DNA of 11,863 bases from Mycoplasma sp. CAG:877 (GTDB lineage Bacteria > Bacillota_I > Bacilli_A > RF39 > UBA660), in assembly GCA_000433455.1 (NCBI GenBank), contig HF992493.1:42624-54486 (forward strand), in the 5' to 3' direction. Below are positions 1 through 6,880 of this stretch, one piece after another (position 1 is the stretch's first letter; each line of letters starts with the position of its first letter). The notes beneath the pieces were generated by a model. The model was not told where the DNA came from and searched no databases. It saw only the letters and a program-made list of their open reading frames with translations. The position numbers and the translations under genes are program-made.

Positions 1-186
1 GTTGAGGAGGCTAGAAAAATACTAGAAAATTATCAAAATATGATTAGTGAAAAAGAATATGATAAGGAGTTGTTAGGTGAGTTAAATGTTTATGATGAAA
101 TTTGTAAACAACCTAATAGAAAAAATTGTGCTCTTATACCATATAAGGCTATGATGAGTATTTTGGAGGAATTAAATAATGAGTAA
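1..186 (+). CDS. sufU: SufU-type Fe-S scaffold / sulfur-transfer protein, C-terminal part
   Basis: This frame is open from the window edge and gives the last 61 residues of a protein. The segment KEYDKELLGEL, followed about 15 residues later by NRKNCALIPYKAM, matches the end of Bacillus SufU (KEYD, then an IKCATLSWKAL-like block). The Cys at bases 127-129 would be the third of the three conserved metal-binding cysteines; the first two lie outside the window. SufU belongs to the IscU-like fold and in Bacillota is a zinc protein that accepts sulfur from the cysteine desulfurase SufS in the cytoplasm. The stop overlaps the next gene's start by 8 bases, so the two are probably translationally coupled, and sufB follows. 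The match was recognised by eye over a short stretch, so it is good but not certain. Confidence 0.72.
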   Translation, partial: VEEARKILENYQNMISEKEYDKELLGELNVYDEICKQPNRKNCALIPYKAMMSILEELNNE

Positions 187-703
187 ATTATATGATACAA
201 ATTCAATGAGACTTGCAGAGTTAAAATATTATTCAAAAGAGGATAATGGAGTTGAAGTTTCTTCACCACTATCATTAGGTGTATTTATGCTTTTGGGTGG
301 TCAATGGTTTAATATTTTTGATGTTTCTGATGATTCTGTTATTTTTGAGAGAGTTAAATACTGTGGAAATGTTACTAGTGATGGTTTTGAATATGGTTCT
401 AAATTAAAAGCTGTTTCAGATGTGGAAAAGAGTGTTTCAGGTCCTTGTTGGATTTTAAGTGATAATGCTTTTTCTAAGAATATTGGTAAAGTTATGGTCA
501 CTGGAGAAGAAATAGAAGATTATATATTGCGTTCTAGTGAGTATTTTAAAGATCGTAGCGAAATTGCTCGTCAAAGGTTACATTCTTGGAGTGAGCCCAC
601 TCGAATGTTTAATATAATTAAAAGAGATAAAAAAGATAAGATAAAGATGGATGAGTTTTTTGCCGAAAGAGGTCATGCAATACAAAAAGTAAAAAAAGGT
701 TGA
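179..703 (+). CDS. Unrecognised 174-residue protein inside the suf operon
   Basis: I do not recognise this family. The start at 179 overlaps the sufU stop and has a clear GGAGG at 165-169, nine bases upstream, so it is a genuinely translated gene. The stop lies 7 bases before the sufB start. The protein has no signal peptide or membrane segment and should be cytoplasmic. Residues 26-60 look beta-rich and hydrophobic. Two cysteines stand at 62 and 90 (GPCW). The C-terminal third (about 110-174) is charged, probably helical, and rich in Lys, Arg and Glu. It lacks the three-cysteine pattern of SufU, is not SufD-like in length, and shows no SufA/IscA CxC ending. Its position between two Fe-S assembly genes suggests an accessory role, but that is inference from context only. 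Confidence 0.8.
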   Translation: MSKLYDTNSMRLAELKYYSKEDNGVEVSSPLSLGVFMLLGGQWFNIFDVSDDSVIFERVKYCGNVTSDGFEYGSKLKAVSDVEKSVSGPCWILSDNAFSKNIGKVMVTGEEIEDYILRSSEYFKDRSEIARQRLHSWSEPTRMFNIIKRDKKDKIKMDEFFAERGHAIQKVKKG

Positions 704-710
704 TGATAAT

Positions 711-2024
711 ATGGAGATTAAGGGAATTGATAGAGAAAAGGTAGAAGAAATTTCCAATATAAAAAAAGAAGATTCTTGGATTAGAGATTTTAGATTAAAT
801 AGTTATGAAAAGTTTGAAAAAATTGGAATGCCAGAATTTGGGCCGAAAGTAGATTTAGACTTTTCAGAAATAATATATTATAAATCTAGTAAACAAGATA
901 AAGATATTAAAAATAATTGGAATAATGTATTGAAACCAGTTGTTGATGAACTTGATTCTTTAGGTGTTTTAGAGAGTGAGAAACATTTAGGTGGTATGGG
1001 AGTTCAATATGAAAGTGAAGTAATTTATCATAGTATGTTAGAAGAGCTTCAAAAGAAAAAAGTTATTTTTACTTCTATTGAGATGGCTATGAAGGAGTAT
1101 CCAGAACTTGTTAAAAAATATTTTGGTAAGATAGTTAATAATGGTGAAAATAAGTTTGCAGCTTTAAATGGAGCAGTGTTCTCTGGAGGTAGTTTTATCT
1201 ATGTACCAAAAAATACGAAATTAGACAGACCTTTACAAAGTTATTTTAGAATAAATAGTAAAAATATGGGACAGTTTGAGAGAACTTTAATAATAGTTGA
1301 TGATAATAGTGATTTACATTATATAGAAGGTTGTACAGCTCCTACTTATAGTGAATCGTCATTACATGCCGCTGTTGTTGAGATTTATGTTGGTAAAAAT
1401 AGTAAGTGTCGTTATTCTACTATTCAGAACTGGGCTCCTAATGTTTATAACTTAGTTACTAAAAGGGCTCTAGTAGATACTAATGGAACTATGGAGTGGA
1501 TTGATGGTAATATTGGTAGTAAAGTTACGATGAAATATCCATGTTGTGTACTTAAAGGAGATAGTTCTAATGGTACTTGTATTACTATTAGTGTTGCTTC
1601 AGCTAATCAGGAACAAGATTCTGGAGCTAGAATGATTCATTTAGGTAAAAATACAAAGAGTAATATTATTTCTAAGAGTATTGCTAGAGGTGGTGGTAAT
1701 GCTACTTATAGAGGTAAAGTTTTAATTAATTCAGGAGCTGAAAATAGTATTAGTAATGTTAAATGTGATACACTTATTTTAGATGAGATATCTAAGAGTG
1801 ATACAGTTCCTGTTAATTCTTGTTTTAATATTAGTAGTAGTATTGAACATGAAGCAACGGTTTCTAAGATTAGTGATGATAATTTATTCTATTTAATGAG
1901 TCGTGGTATTTCAGAAGAAAGGGCTATGGAATTAATAGTGTTAGGTTTCTTAGAAAAATTTAGAGAAGAGTTACCAATGGAATATGCAGTTGAGTTAAAT
2001 CAACTTATTAAAAGAAATTTATAA
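711..2024 (+). CDS. sufB: Fe-S cluster assembly scaffold SufB
   Basis: This is the SufB subunit of the SufBCD complex, which builds iron-sulfur clusters in the cytoplasm on sulfur delivered via SufS/SufU. It has 437 residues, slightly short for the family (about 465), and aligns by eye with Bacillus SufB throughout. Visible signatures are EGCTAP (Cys208), the beta-helix block QNWAPNVYNLVTKRA, MEWIDGNIGSKVTMKYP followed by Cys278-Cys279, KCDTLILDE (Cys352), IEHEATVSK (His380-Glu381) and the C-terminal LFYLMSRGISEE / ELPMEYAVELN region. Cys352 and His380-Glu381 correspond to residues implicated in cluster assembly at the SufB-SufD interface. The start has only a weak AAAGG-like ribosome site at about 694-699, consistent with coupling to the gene ending 7 bases earlier. 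A terminator follows, so this is the last gene of its operon. Confidence 0.96.
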   Translation: MEIKGIDREKVEEISNIKKEDSWIRDFRLNSYEKFEKIGMPEFGPKVDLDFSEIIYYKSSKQDKDIKNNWNNVLKPVVDELDSLGVLESEKHLGGMGVQYESEVIYHSMLEELQKKKVIFTSIEMAMKEYPELVKKYFGKIVNNGENKFAALNGAVFSGGSFIYVPKNTKLDRPLQSYFRINSKNMGQFERTLIIVDDNSDLHYIEGCTAPTYSESSLHAAVVEIYVGKNSKCRYSTIQNWAPNVYNLVTKRALVDTNGTMEWIDGNIGSKVTMKYPCCVLKGDSSNGTCITISVASANQEQDSGARMIHLGKNTKSNIISKSIARGGGNATYRGKVLINSGAENSISNVKCDTLILDEISKSDTVPVNSCFNISSSIEHEATVSKISDDNLFYLMSRGISEERAMELIVLGFLEKFREELPMEYAVELNQLIKRNL

Positions 2025-2063
2025 AACTAGTAAAGTTGTTAATTAAAGATAGATTTAGATTAG

Positions 2064-2099
2064 AAAAAGAAATTTTCGTGGAGATAATTTCTTTTTTTT
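2064..2099 (+). terminator. Rho-independent terminator after sufB
   Basis: AAAAAGAAATT at 2064-2074 pairs perfectly with AATTTCTTTTT at 2086-2096 around an 11-base loop, and the T-run continues to 2099. The stem is AT-rich and so modest in strength. It marks the end of the suf operon before the separately promoted ssb gene. Confidence 0.6.
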
Positions 2100-2135
2100 A
2101 TATTTTTTTGGTGCTTAATTGTTGTTTTTGGCGAT

Positions 2136-2164
2136 TTGATGTTTCTTTAAAAATTTAATAATAT
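2136..2164 (+). promoter_or_regulatory. Candidate SigA promoter for ssb
   Basis: TTGATG (2136-2141) and TAATAT (2159-2164) are separated by exactly 17 bases. Transcription would begin near 2171, leaving a very short leader that consists almost entirely of the ribosome site. It lies between the sufB terminator and the ssb start. AT-rich DNA yields chance matches, so this is tentative. Confidence 0.4.
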
Positions 2165-2185
2165 GTTGGCGAAAGGAGGTGAGGT

Positions 2186-2518
2186 ATGCTTAACCAAATA
2201 GTTTTAGTGGGTAGACTTACTAGAGATATACAAGTTCGAAAATCAGATAAAGGAACTAAGTTTGCGACTATATCTTTAGCGATACCTAGAAGTTTTAAAA
2301 ATATGGAGGGAACTTATGATACAGATTTTATTGATTGTATTGCGTTTGAAAATATAGCGGAAAATACATCTACTTATTGTTCAAAGGGAGATATTGTTGG
2401 AGTAAAAGGAAGAGTTCAGTCTAGAGTAGTAGAAAAAGATGGTAAGAAAGAATATTTAATGGAAGTGATAGCTGAAAAAATTACATTTTTATCAAGTAAA
2501 AGAAAGGAGGATGAATAG
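2186..2518 (+). CDS. ssb: Short single-stranded DNA-binding protein
   Basis: This 110-residue OB-fold protein coats single-stranded DNA during replication, repair or recombination. The N-terminus (MLNQIVLVGRLTRDIQVR), FATISLAIPRSF, DFIDCIAFENIAEN and GDIVGVKGRVQSR are the standard SSB strands in order. It stops right after the OB domain. The glycine/proline-rich linker and the acidic DDDIPF-like tip that recruits partner proteins are absent; only a short KRKEDE end remains. In length it resembles Bacillus SsbB, used in DNA uptake, more than replicative SsbA, although this clade may simply use short SSBs. The ribosome site AAGGAGGTGA (2173-2182) is near perfect. It is not flanked by rpsF and rpsR as replicative ssb usually is in Bacillota. 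It appears monocistronic, with its own promoter and terminator. Confidence 0.93.
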   Translation: MLNQIVLVGRLTRDIQVRKSDKGTKFATISLAIPRSFKNMEGTYDTDFIDCIAFENIAENTSTYCSKGDIVGVKGRVQSRVVEKDGKKEYLMEVIAEKITFLSSKRKEDE

Positions 2519-2525
2519 TTTTTAT

Positions 2526-2547
2526 AGAGCAGAGAAATCTGCTTTTT
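2526..2547 (+). terminator. Rho-independent terminator after ssb
   Basis: The AGAGCAGA arm (2526-2533) pairs with TCTGCTTT (2538-2545) across a GAAA tetraloop. Six core pairs are perfect and one outer pair is G-T, with T's to 2547. It is compact and well placed 8 bases after the ssb stop. Confidence 0.75.
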
Positions 2548-2605
2548 GTTGTTTATTATAGAGTTGTTAGATACTCATTGATGAGATGATAAGGACAATT
2601 TCTTT

Positions 2606-2634
2606 TTGCAGGTAGAAGTTGATTAATTTATAAA
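2606..2634 (+). promoter_or_regulatory. Candidate promoter for the GNAT-phosphorylase pair
   Basis: TTGCAG (2606-2611) and TATAAA (2629-2634) have 17-base spacing, giving a leader of about 75 bases before the start at 2715. A perfect TATAAT also occurs at 2699-2704, but it would start transcription at about 2711, inside or past the ribosome site AGGTGA (2705-2710), so the upstream pair is preferred. Confidence 0.35.
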
Positions 2635-2714
2635 TTATACTTATTGAATTGTTAAGAGTAGTTTGAAACTAGTAATTTTGTTGGTGTTGTGATATATTTA
2701 TAATAGGTGATAGT

Positions 2715-3122
2715 ATGATAGATGTTAGAGAATATAGAATGACAGATTATTTTGAGGTTAATAGAATAATTAAAGAGGCTTTTGATGTAGAAAAAGCTAA
2801 TGTTAATCCGGATGATAATTATACTGAGTTAGTTGGTGTTGTCGATGATAAAGTTGTTGGTTATTTAGTATTAACTAGAGTTTTAGATTTGATAAAGGGT
2901 AAGCCATATTACTTAGTTGATTATGTATGTGTTGATAGTAATTACCGTAATTTAGGTATTGGACATAGATTAATGGATAAAGTACTTGAAATAGTAACTA
3001 CTAATAATGCTTTGTATATAGAACTTACTTCTAGAGCTGAGAGAGTTGCAGCTCATCATTTATATGAGAAGTGTGGATATCAAAAACGTGATTCATTTAT
3101 ATTTAGGAGGACATTACAATGA
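2715..3122 (+). CDS. GNAT-family N-acetyltransferase
   Basis: This is a 135-residue single-domain GCN5-related acetyltransferase, which transfers acetyl from acetyl-CoA to an amine. Motif A is visible at about residues 65-92: VDYVCVDSNYRNLGIG, where R78-N-L-G-I-G83 is the pyrophosphate-binding loop. Motif B follows at 103-122 (ELTSRAERVAAHHLYEKCGY), with the usual AxxLYEKxGF-like helix before the last strands. The size and the SRAERxAAHxLYEKCGY block are like small free-standing GNATs. RimI-type ribosomal-protein acetylation is possible, but the substrate cannot be read from sequence. The ribosome site AGGTGA lies four bases before the ATG. The stop overlaps the next start as ATGA, so it is coupled to the nucleoside phosphorylase gene. 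A functional link between the two is not obvious. Confidence 0.9.
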   Translation: MIDVREYRMTDYFEVNRIIKEAFDVEKANVNPDDNYTELVGVVDDKVVGYLVLTRVLDLIKGKPYYLVDYVCVDSNYRNLGIGHRLMDKVLEIVTTNNALYIELTSRAERVAAHHLYEKCGYQKRDSFIFRRTLQ

Positions 3123-4345
3123 TAGTAGATATTATTAATAAGAAGAGATTAGGATTAGAATTAAGTTATAGTGAATTAGATTTTTTCTTTAATGGATACT
3201 TAAAGGGCAAAGTAAAAGATTATCAAATGTCTAGTTTACTTATGGCTATTTGTATTAATGGGATGACAGATGAGGAGATATTTGCCTTAACTAAGATATT
3301 TATTGATTCTGGTGATGTACTTGATTTTTCTGAAATACCAGGAATAAAAGTTGATAAACATTCTACTGGTGGTGTTGGTGATAAAACTACTTTGATTATT
3401 GCTCCTATTGTTGCTTCTTTAGGAATTCCGGTTGTAAAGATGAGTGGTAGAGGATTAGGATATACCGGTGGTACTATTGATAAATTAGAAAGTATTAAGG
3501 GTTTTAATATTGCTTTAAGTGATAATCAAGTATTTAATCAAGTAAAAAAAATTGGGGTAGTTGTTACTGGTCAAACAGCTGATTTAGCTCCAATGGATAA
3601 AGCAATTTATGCATTACGAGATGTTACTGGTACTGTTTCTTCTATACCTTTAATTGCTTCTAGTATTATGAGTAAAAAAATAGCAGCTGGTGCTGATAAA
3701 ATACTTATTGATATTAAAGTAGGAAATGGTGCATTATTACAGAAAAAGAGTGATGCTAATAAACTTAGTGATTTAATGAAGAAAATTGGTAAGTTTTATA
3801 ATAGAGAAGTTAGAACTATTATTAGTGATATGAATGTACCTTTAGGACATGCGATTGGTAATAGTATTGAAGTAATGGAAGCTATTAAAGTATTAAAAGG
3901 GGAAGAAACTAATAATAATTTAGTTGACTTGTGTATAGAACTTGCTACTGAGATGGTTAGTATGGGTAAGAATATTGATAGAGCAGTTGCTTATGATGAG
4001 GTAGTTGATAGTATTAAATCAGGTAAGGCCTATAATAAATTCTTGGAGTTAGTTAAGGCACAAGGTGGAAAGATTGATTCTTTAAGACTTAGTGATGATT
4101 CTATTGAGATTGTTGCAACTGAAGCTGGTATAGTTAAAAAGATTAATGCTTTAGAACTTGGAAAATTATCAGTAAAACTTGGAGCTGGACGTGTCAATAA
4201 AGAAGATAAAATAGATTACAATGTTGGAATTTATTTAAATAAATTAGTAGGGGATACCGTTAAAAAAGGAGACATTTTAGCAACCATTTATGTTAATAAA
4301 AATGTTAAGTTAGATGAATTTGATAAGATTTTTACTATTAAATAA
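3119..4345 (+). CDS. pdp: Pyrimidine-nucleoside (thymidine) phosphorylase
   Basis: The 408-residue enzyme splits pyrimidine nucleosides with phosphate to a free base and (deoxy)ribose-1-phosphate in cytoplasmic salvage. The family signature SGRGLGYTGGTIDKLES is intact (from about 109), preceded by the phosphate-binding DKHSTGGVGDKTTL (Lys80-His81-Ser82). The base-binding triad expected from thymidine phosphorylases is present with correct spacing: Arg167 (YALRDVT), Ser182 and Lys186 (IASSIMSKK). The C-terminal domain (about 330-405) has the usual GIVKKINALELG and GDTVKKGDILATIY hammerhead-like features. It is some 20-25 residues shorter than Bacillus Pdp, with nothing essential missing. Sequence alone does not separate broad-specificity Pdp from thymidine-specific DeoA; the Bacillota context favours Pdp. 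AGGAGG at 3105-3110 lies within the preceding gene, which overlaps by 4 bases. Confidence 0.95.
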   Translation: MIVDIINKKRLGLELSYSELDFFFNGYLKGKVKDYQMSSLLMAICINGMTDEEIFALTKIFIDSGDVLDFSEIPGIKVDKHSTGGVGDKTTLIIAPIVASLGIPVVKMSGRGLGYTGGTIDKLESIKGFNIALSDNQVFNQVKKIGVVVTGQTADLAPMDKAIYALRDVTGTVSSIPLIASSIMSKKIAAGADKILIDIKVGNGALLQKKSDANKLSDLMKKIGKFYNREVRTIISDMNVPLGHAIGNSIEVMEAIKVLKGEETNNNLVDLCIELATEMVSMGKNIDRAVAYDEVVDSIKSGKAYNKFLELVKAQGGKIDSLRLSDDSIEIVATEAGIVKKINALELGKLSVKLGAGRVNKEDKIDYNVGIYLNKLVGDTVKKGDILATIYVNKNVKLDEFDKIFTIK

Positions 4346-4353
4346 AAAAAGAG

Positions 4354-4381
4354 TTTGAAAAAAGTTAATTTATGGTATAAT
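4354..4381 (+). promoter_or_regulatory. Strong extended -10 promoter of the surface-protein/sortase operon
   Basis: TGGTATAAT (TG at 4373-4374, TATAAT at 4376-4381) is a perfect extended -10. A TTTGAA/TTGAAA -35 lies at 4354-4360, 15-16 bases upstream. Transcription should start near 4388. It directly follows the phosphorylase gene, with no obvious terminator between them. Because it is a promoter, any protein start proposed upstream of about 4390 (for example the TTG at 4355) cannot be right for transcripts made here. Confidence 0.7.
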
Positions 4382-4405
4382 ATTTTTATAAAGGTAGGGT
4401 TGTTT

Positions 4406-5626
4406 ATGGAGAAGATATATATGGAAAATAATCAAAAGAAACAAAAGAAAAATATGTGGCAATCAAAGTCAGTAATTGGTACGTTTGCCTTAGCTATTAT
4501 TGCTTTAGTAGCAATGGTAGTTGTTGGAGTTGGACAAGTATCTTATGCTATTCCTGAGATAGTAGATAAGTTTCCTAATACTTTTACAACTGCAGAACCA
4601 GGAGAAACTATTTTAGGTACTAATGGTGGAAATGTATCATTTCCTGTTTTACCATATAAAACTACAGATAATTTAGTTGTATTTTGTATGGAACATCATG
4701 TTGACTTTATGTCTGATACTACATTTACTAAGGGAGATGCTATTCAAGACTATGGACTATTGTATTTAATGGCTCATATTTATCCACATCAAACTTTTAA
4801 GACTGCTAATGGTACTGAATTAGCAGAACCAGTTCAAGTATGGTTGTCACAAGTTGCTATATGGTTATATTTAGCTGAGATGTATCCAGATAATGCAAAA
4901 TATTCATTAGCTGTTGGTAGTACACTTACTGCTGAAGAAGCTTTAAATGTTATAAAAAATACCAGAGGTATTTATACTCAAACTGATAGTAATTATTATA
5001 AAGCTGATGGTACTAGTGCTTTAGATATTAGTGCTAATGACGCAACATTCTATGATACTTATTTATTACCATTATTAAATACAGCAAAAGCAAATAAGAA
5101 TATTCCTAATAAAGAATTAAAAATTAGTATGGATAGTTTAGTTGATAAGACAAGTGATGGAGCTTATTATCAATCTTCTGAAATTACAGTTGTAGCTAGT
5201 CCTTCTGAAAACTTTAATGGTTATGATCTTGAATTAACACAAGCACCTGAAGGAACTAAGGTAGTTGATGTTAATGGTAATGAGATTACTAAGTTAACTG
5301 ATTTACAAGCTACAGATAAGTTTTATATAAGAGTTCCAGCTGATAAGGTTACTGATGAGAATAAAGTAATTAAGTTTAGAGTTATCGGTTCATTTACTAC
5401 ATATGAAGGTAATTATTATGTAGCAGCAGGTGCTCAAACTATAGCTAGTGTTGATACTGTTACTAATAATAAAGATGTTGGTAGTGAATTTACAATTGAT
5501 TATACTCCTGATATTCCAGATACTGGTATTTCAGCAGCACAAACAGTATACTTTATTGGTTTAATAGTTCTATTATCTGGTGTTGGTATTATTTATGCAA
5601 ATGTTAAACCTACAGAACAAAAATAA
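4406..5626 (+). CDS. Thioester-domain (TQXA) cell-wall-anchored surface protein
   Basis: This is a 406-residue secreted protein with a sorting signal. A basic N-terminus and a hydrophobic stretch (about 22-46) lead to a likely signal-peptidase site after SYA48. Residues about 65-190 fit a thioester domain: Cys94 in VVFCMEHH and Gln149 in SQVAIW are the pair expected to form the internal Cys-Gln thioester, as in TED adhesins that bind host surfaces covalently. Residues about 225-365 look like a beta-sandwich stalk. The C-terminus has IPDTG (370-374), a hydrophobic helix (about 382-400) and a short polar tail, a variant LPxTG sortase signal. The start at 4406 is chosen because it lies downstream of the promoter and has AGGG at 4396-4399; ATG 4421 is an alternative. 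A sortase gene overlaps its 3' end and is its likely processing enzyme. Adhesion is inferred from the family. Confidence 0.87.
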   Translation: MEKIYMENNQKKQKKNMWQSKSVIGTFALAIIALVAMVVVGVGQVSYAIPEIVDKFPNTFTTAEPGETILGTNGGNVSFPVLPYKTTDNLVVFCMEHHVDFMSDTTFTKGDAIQDYGLLYLMAHIYPHQTFKTANGTELAEPVQVWLSQVAIWLYLAEMYPDNAKYSLAVGSTLTAEEALNVIKNTRGIYTQTDSNYYKADGTSALDISANDATFYDTYLLPLLNTAKANKNIPNKELKISMDSLVDKTSDGAYYQSSEITVVASPSENFNGYDLELTQAPEGTKVVDVNGNEITKLTDLQATDKFYIRVPADKVTDENKVIKFRVIGSFTTYEGNYYVAAGAQTIASVDTVTNNKDVGSEFTIDYTPDIPDTGISAAQTVYFIGLIVLLSGVGIIYANVKPTEQK

Positions 5627-6260
5627 AAAGCATATTAGAAAGAGTCATTTGCTACTATTTGGCTCTTTCCTTGTGTTTTTAGGGGTAGTAGTTATTTCAT
5701 GGAATCATTTGATGGTAATTCGTAATGTTGTTTTTTCAGATATGCAGATTGCTATTTCTAATAGTATTCCTGATAATACTTCAGAGATTGTTATTGATAC
5801 ACCAACTGCAGATGAAATTAATGAACAACAGCCTGAAGTTGTGACTCCACCGCCTATTAATTATGATAAGTATTTAGGAGTTTTGGAAATACCAAGGATA
5901 GGATTAAAAAGAGGGTTTTATGGTCTTGATTCTAGATTTAATGATATTCAGTATAATGTTACAGTAGTTAGAGGTTCTACAATGCCTGATGTTGTTAATG
6001 GAAATTTAATATTAATGGCACATTCAGGTAATACGTATGTAGGATATTTTGCTTATTTGTATCAGTTACAAATAGGTAATGATGCTTATGTTACTTATAA
6101 CGGTAATCGTTATCATTATAAATTAGTTAATATTTATAATGTACCTAAAGTAGGTAAAGTAAGAGTTGTTAGAAGTTTTAATAAGACTACCTTGACATTA
6201 ATTACTTGTACAAAGAATGACCTTTCAAGTCAGACTGTTTATATCTTAGAATTAGTTTAG
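5595..6260 (+). CDS. Sortase, with glutamine at the usual arginine position
   Basis: This is a membrane-anchored transpeptidase (221 residues from this start) that should cut the IPDTG signal of the preceding protein and join it to the wall. A Lys/Arg-rich N-terminus is followed by one membrane helix (about 19-36) and a linker with a PPP turn. The sortase barrel begins at KYLGVLEIPRIGL. Catalytic His143 lies in LILMAHSGN and nucleophile Cys205 in LTLITCTKN. The family's active-site Arg normally sits on the next strand (RKIFVA in Staphylococcus SrtA); here that strand reads SSQTVYILELV, with Gln213 in its place. The class is uncertain (class A/D-like TLITC). The start is unclear: GTG 5580, ATG 5595 and ATG 5601 all lie inside the upstream gene and lack a good ribosome site, so reinitiation is likely. 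Confidence 0.9.
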   Translation: MQMLNLQNKNKKHIRKSHLLLFGSFLVFLGVVVISWNHLMVIRNVVFSDMQIAISNSIPDNTSEIVIDTPTADEINEQQPEVVTPPPINYDKYLGVLEIPRIGLKRGFYGLDSRFNDIQYNVTVVRGSTMPDVVNGNLILMAHSGNTYVGYFAYLYQLQIGNDAYVTYNGNRYHYKLVNIYNVPKVGKVRVVRSFNKTTLTLITCTKNDLSSQTVYILELV

Positions 6261-6274
6261 TGGAGGTGGTAGTA

Positions 6275-6847
6275 GTGTTTTTAACACTTTTAGAAAAGTT
6301 TGATTTAGTATTTAAAAATGCTTTTTCATCTTTTTTAGGTTTAGAATTATTCGCTATATCATTTCTACTATTTTTATTTTTAGTATTAAATATTTCTAGA
6401 AAAAGTAGTGTTGTTAAAGTTTTATTTTTCTTGATAGTAATTGGCTTCTTAGGTGGAGTTGTATATATGAATAGATCATATACAGTATTTACTATTGATT
6501 ATTTAATAAAAGCTGTTATGAATTATATTTATTTTCCATCGACATTTGTTTATTTTTTGATAATAGTATTATCTGCTATATTTATATTTATGTCTAATTT
6601 TAGTAAGACTATGCCGGCTTTAAAGAAGGTTTTAGATTCTATTTTTTTCGTTATTATATACTTTTTGTTTTTTAATTTTATAATAGTTGTATATAATAAT
6701 AAATTAGATTTGACTGATAAGGTTAGTTTATATACTAATGATTTAGTATTATCAATAGTACAACTTTCTAATTTAGTATTTGTAATATGGTTAGTAGTTA
6801 TATTCTTTTATAAGTTGTACTGTTTCTTTAGTAAAAACTATGATTAA
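6275..6847 (+). CDS. Unrecognised five-pass membrane protein in the sortase operon
   Basis: The 190-residue protein is very hydrophobic, with five predicted membrane helices at about 20-40, 46-65, 87-107, 119-140 and 162-184. Loops are short. Lys/Arg clusters follow helix 1 (SRKSS) and helix 3 (KTMPALKK), giving some orientation signal. No catalytic motif or known family was recognised. The frame is open from a GTG at 6260 that overlaps the sortase stop, but GGAGG at 6262-6266 is an excellent ribosome site 8 bases before the GTG at 6275, so 6275 is taken as the start. It is the last gene of the surface operon and ends in a terminator. A role in sortase function, in export of the thioester protein or in an unrelated process cannot be told apart from sequence. 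Confidence 0.85.
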   Translation: MFLTLLEKFDLVFKNAFSSFLGLELFAISFLLFLFLVLNISRKSSVVKVLFFLIVIGFLGGVVYMNRSYTVFTIDYLIKAVMNYIYFPSTFVYFLIIVLSAIFIFMSNFSKTMPALKKVLDSIFFVIIYFLFFNFIIVVYNNKLDLTDKVSLYTNDLVLSIVQLSNLVFVIWLVVIFFYKLYCFFSKNYD

Positions 6848-6880
6848 AAAAAGATTGGACGTGTAGTTCAATCTTTTTAT
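6848..6880. terminator. Bidirectional terminator between convergent genes
   Basis: AAAAAGATTGGAC (6848-6860) pairs with GTTCAATCTTTTT (6866-6878): 13 pairs including one G-T, with a 5-base loop GTGTA. It ends in T's on the plus strand and, through the A-run at 6846-6852, in T's on the minus strand. It overlaps the last base or bases of both flanking stop codons and serves the surface operon and the VanY-type gene. Confidence 0.85.

Noticed and set aside
179..703. A second or degenerate SufU or SufD
   Set aside because: It lacks the SufU metal-binding cysteine pattern and is far too short for SufD, with no beta-helix signature such as EHEAT.
2574..2585. Small inverted repeat CTCAT-TG-ATGAG upstream of the GNAT gene, considered as an operator
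   Set aside because: Five-base arms with a two-base loop occur by chance, it is not placed on a promoter element, and no regulator gene is adjacent.
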